Assembly (NCBI GenBank): GCA_031963465.1
Contig: JASSUG010000008.1
Location: 62,001-126,000 of the forward strand
DNA: 64,000 bases
Origin: Mycoavidus cysteinexigens_B
Lineage (GTDB): Bacteria > Pseudomonadota > Gammaproteobacteria > Burkholderiales > Burkholderiaceae
Direction of reading: 5' to 3'
Part shown: one piece after another, positions 63,704 through 64,000 of the stretch
How positions within the stretch are numbered: position 1 is the stretch's first letter
Layout of the letters: the number at the start of each line of letters is the position of its first letter
The notes under the pieces: model-generated
What the model was told of the DNA's origin: nothing
Database searches by the model: none
Seen by the model: the letters and a program-made list of their open reading frames with translations, nothing else
Program-made: the position numbers and the translations under genes

Positions 63704-64000
63704 TTGGATTGCCACTTTATTACGACCATTGTGCACTGCAACAACGGCCTTTTGCTTTGGCGTAGGGTGCGCAGGCTCTTTTTATTACAGTCCACGTATT
63801 CATAAAGCGCAGTCAGCGCTGGTACAGTATAAAGCTCAGCTTGCCTTGGCTCAGGCCCAACTCGCCGAAGCCCAAGCCAAAGTCGTCATACAAACTGAAA
63901 TTCAATATCGTGACCGCATCAAAATCGTCAAAGAAAAAGGCGAAACCATTATCAAGGAAGCGCCTGTCTATGTCACACAAGCTGATACTGACCGTTTCGG
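63693..64000 (+). CDS. Rz-like spanin, 5' portion
   Basis: The ATG at 63693 starts within the holin gene. It encodes an N-terminal hydrophobic segment (TTAFCFGVGCAGSFYY) and a long coiled-coil-like region (YKAQLALAQAQLAEAQAKVV), the layout of inner-membrane spanins. The gene runs off the right edge; 102 codons are visible. Confidence 0.7.
   Translation, partial: MLNNWIATLLRPLCTATTAFCFGVGCAGSFYYSPRIHKAQSALVQYKAQLALAQAQLAEAQAKVVIQTEIQYRDRIKIVKEKGETIIKEAPVYVTQADTDRF

Overview
The window looks like the chromosome of a Burkholderiaceae betaproteobacterium, most likely a host-restricted, endofungal relative of Burkholderia (Mycoavidus or Glomeribacter-like; this is inference). The housekeeping blocks are Burkholderia-like: recR-ybaB-dnaX beside the 4.5S RNA gene, rimP-nusA-infB-rbfA-truB, thiC, serB, metC, rimO, rnr-rlmB-rpiA, bamD/rluD-pgeF and phaR. 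Between them lie insertion sequences, gene remnants and large proteins built from eukaryote-like repeats.

Layout. 1-1.3 kb: 5' part of uvrD. 1.5-5.4 kb: a nested insertion. An integrase-core transposase gene is split by an IS3-type element that has intact inverted repeats and a 4-bp target duplication, and that carries an F-box-like/LRR gene where orfB should be. 5.4-11.1 kb: rhlE, a universal stress protein gene, iscX, recR, ybaB, a dnaX with 45 perfect copies of a 9-bp repeat, and ffs. 11.4-23.7 kb: accessory region with a NACHT/HEAT protein, an orphan polyamine-type binding protein, a GC-rich NlpC/P60 lipoprotein, a helicase-nuclease, recombinase and gene remnants, and a probable orphan toxin/immunity pair beside tRNA-Leu. 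24-46.4 kb: core genes (ahpC/ahpD, the nusA-infB operon with a leader attenuator, thiC, tRNA-fMet, serB, metC, rimO, rnr, rlmB, rpiA, bamD, rluD, pgeF, phaR, tRNA-Ser). 46.6-55.3 kb: two diverged direct repeats, each holding a large F-box-like/pentapeptide/WD40 gene with 14 blades and part of a phage-type integrase, separated by an IS66 element. 55.8-57.3 kb: an IS4-type element. 57.3-64 kb: baseplate, tail-fibre and lysis genes of a myovirus-like prophage whose hub gene is inactivated; the window ends inside an Rz-like gene.

How it fits together. The most striking theme is two classes of protein that resemble substrate receptors of eukaryotic SCF ubiquitin ligases (F-box+LRR and F-box-like+WD40), both sitting on or beside mobile DNA. 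With the NACHT/HEAT protein they suggest a repertoire acting on a eukaryotic host and spread and diversified by mobile elements. Genome erosion shows in the hub pseudogene, truncated integrases, decayed fragments at 21.9-22.5 kb and a phaR without phaC/A/B beside it.
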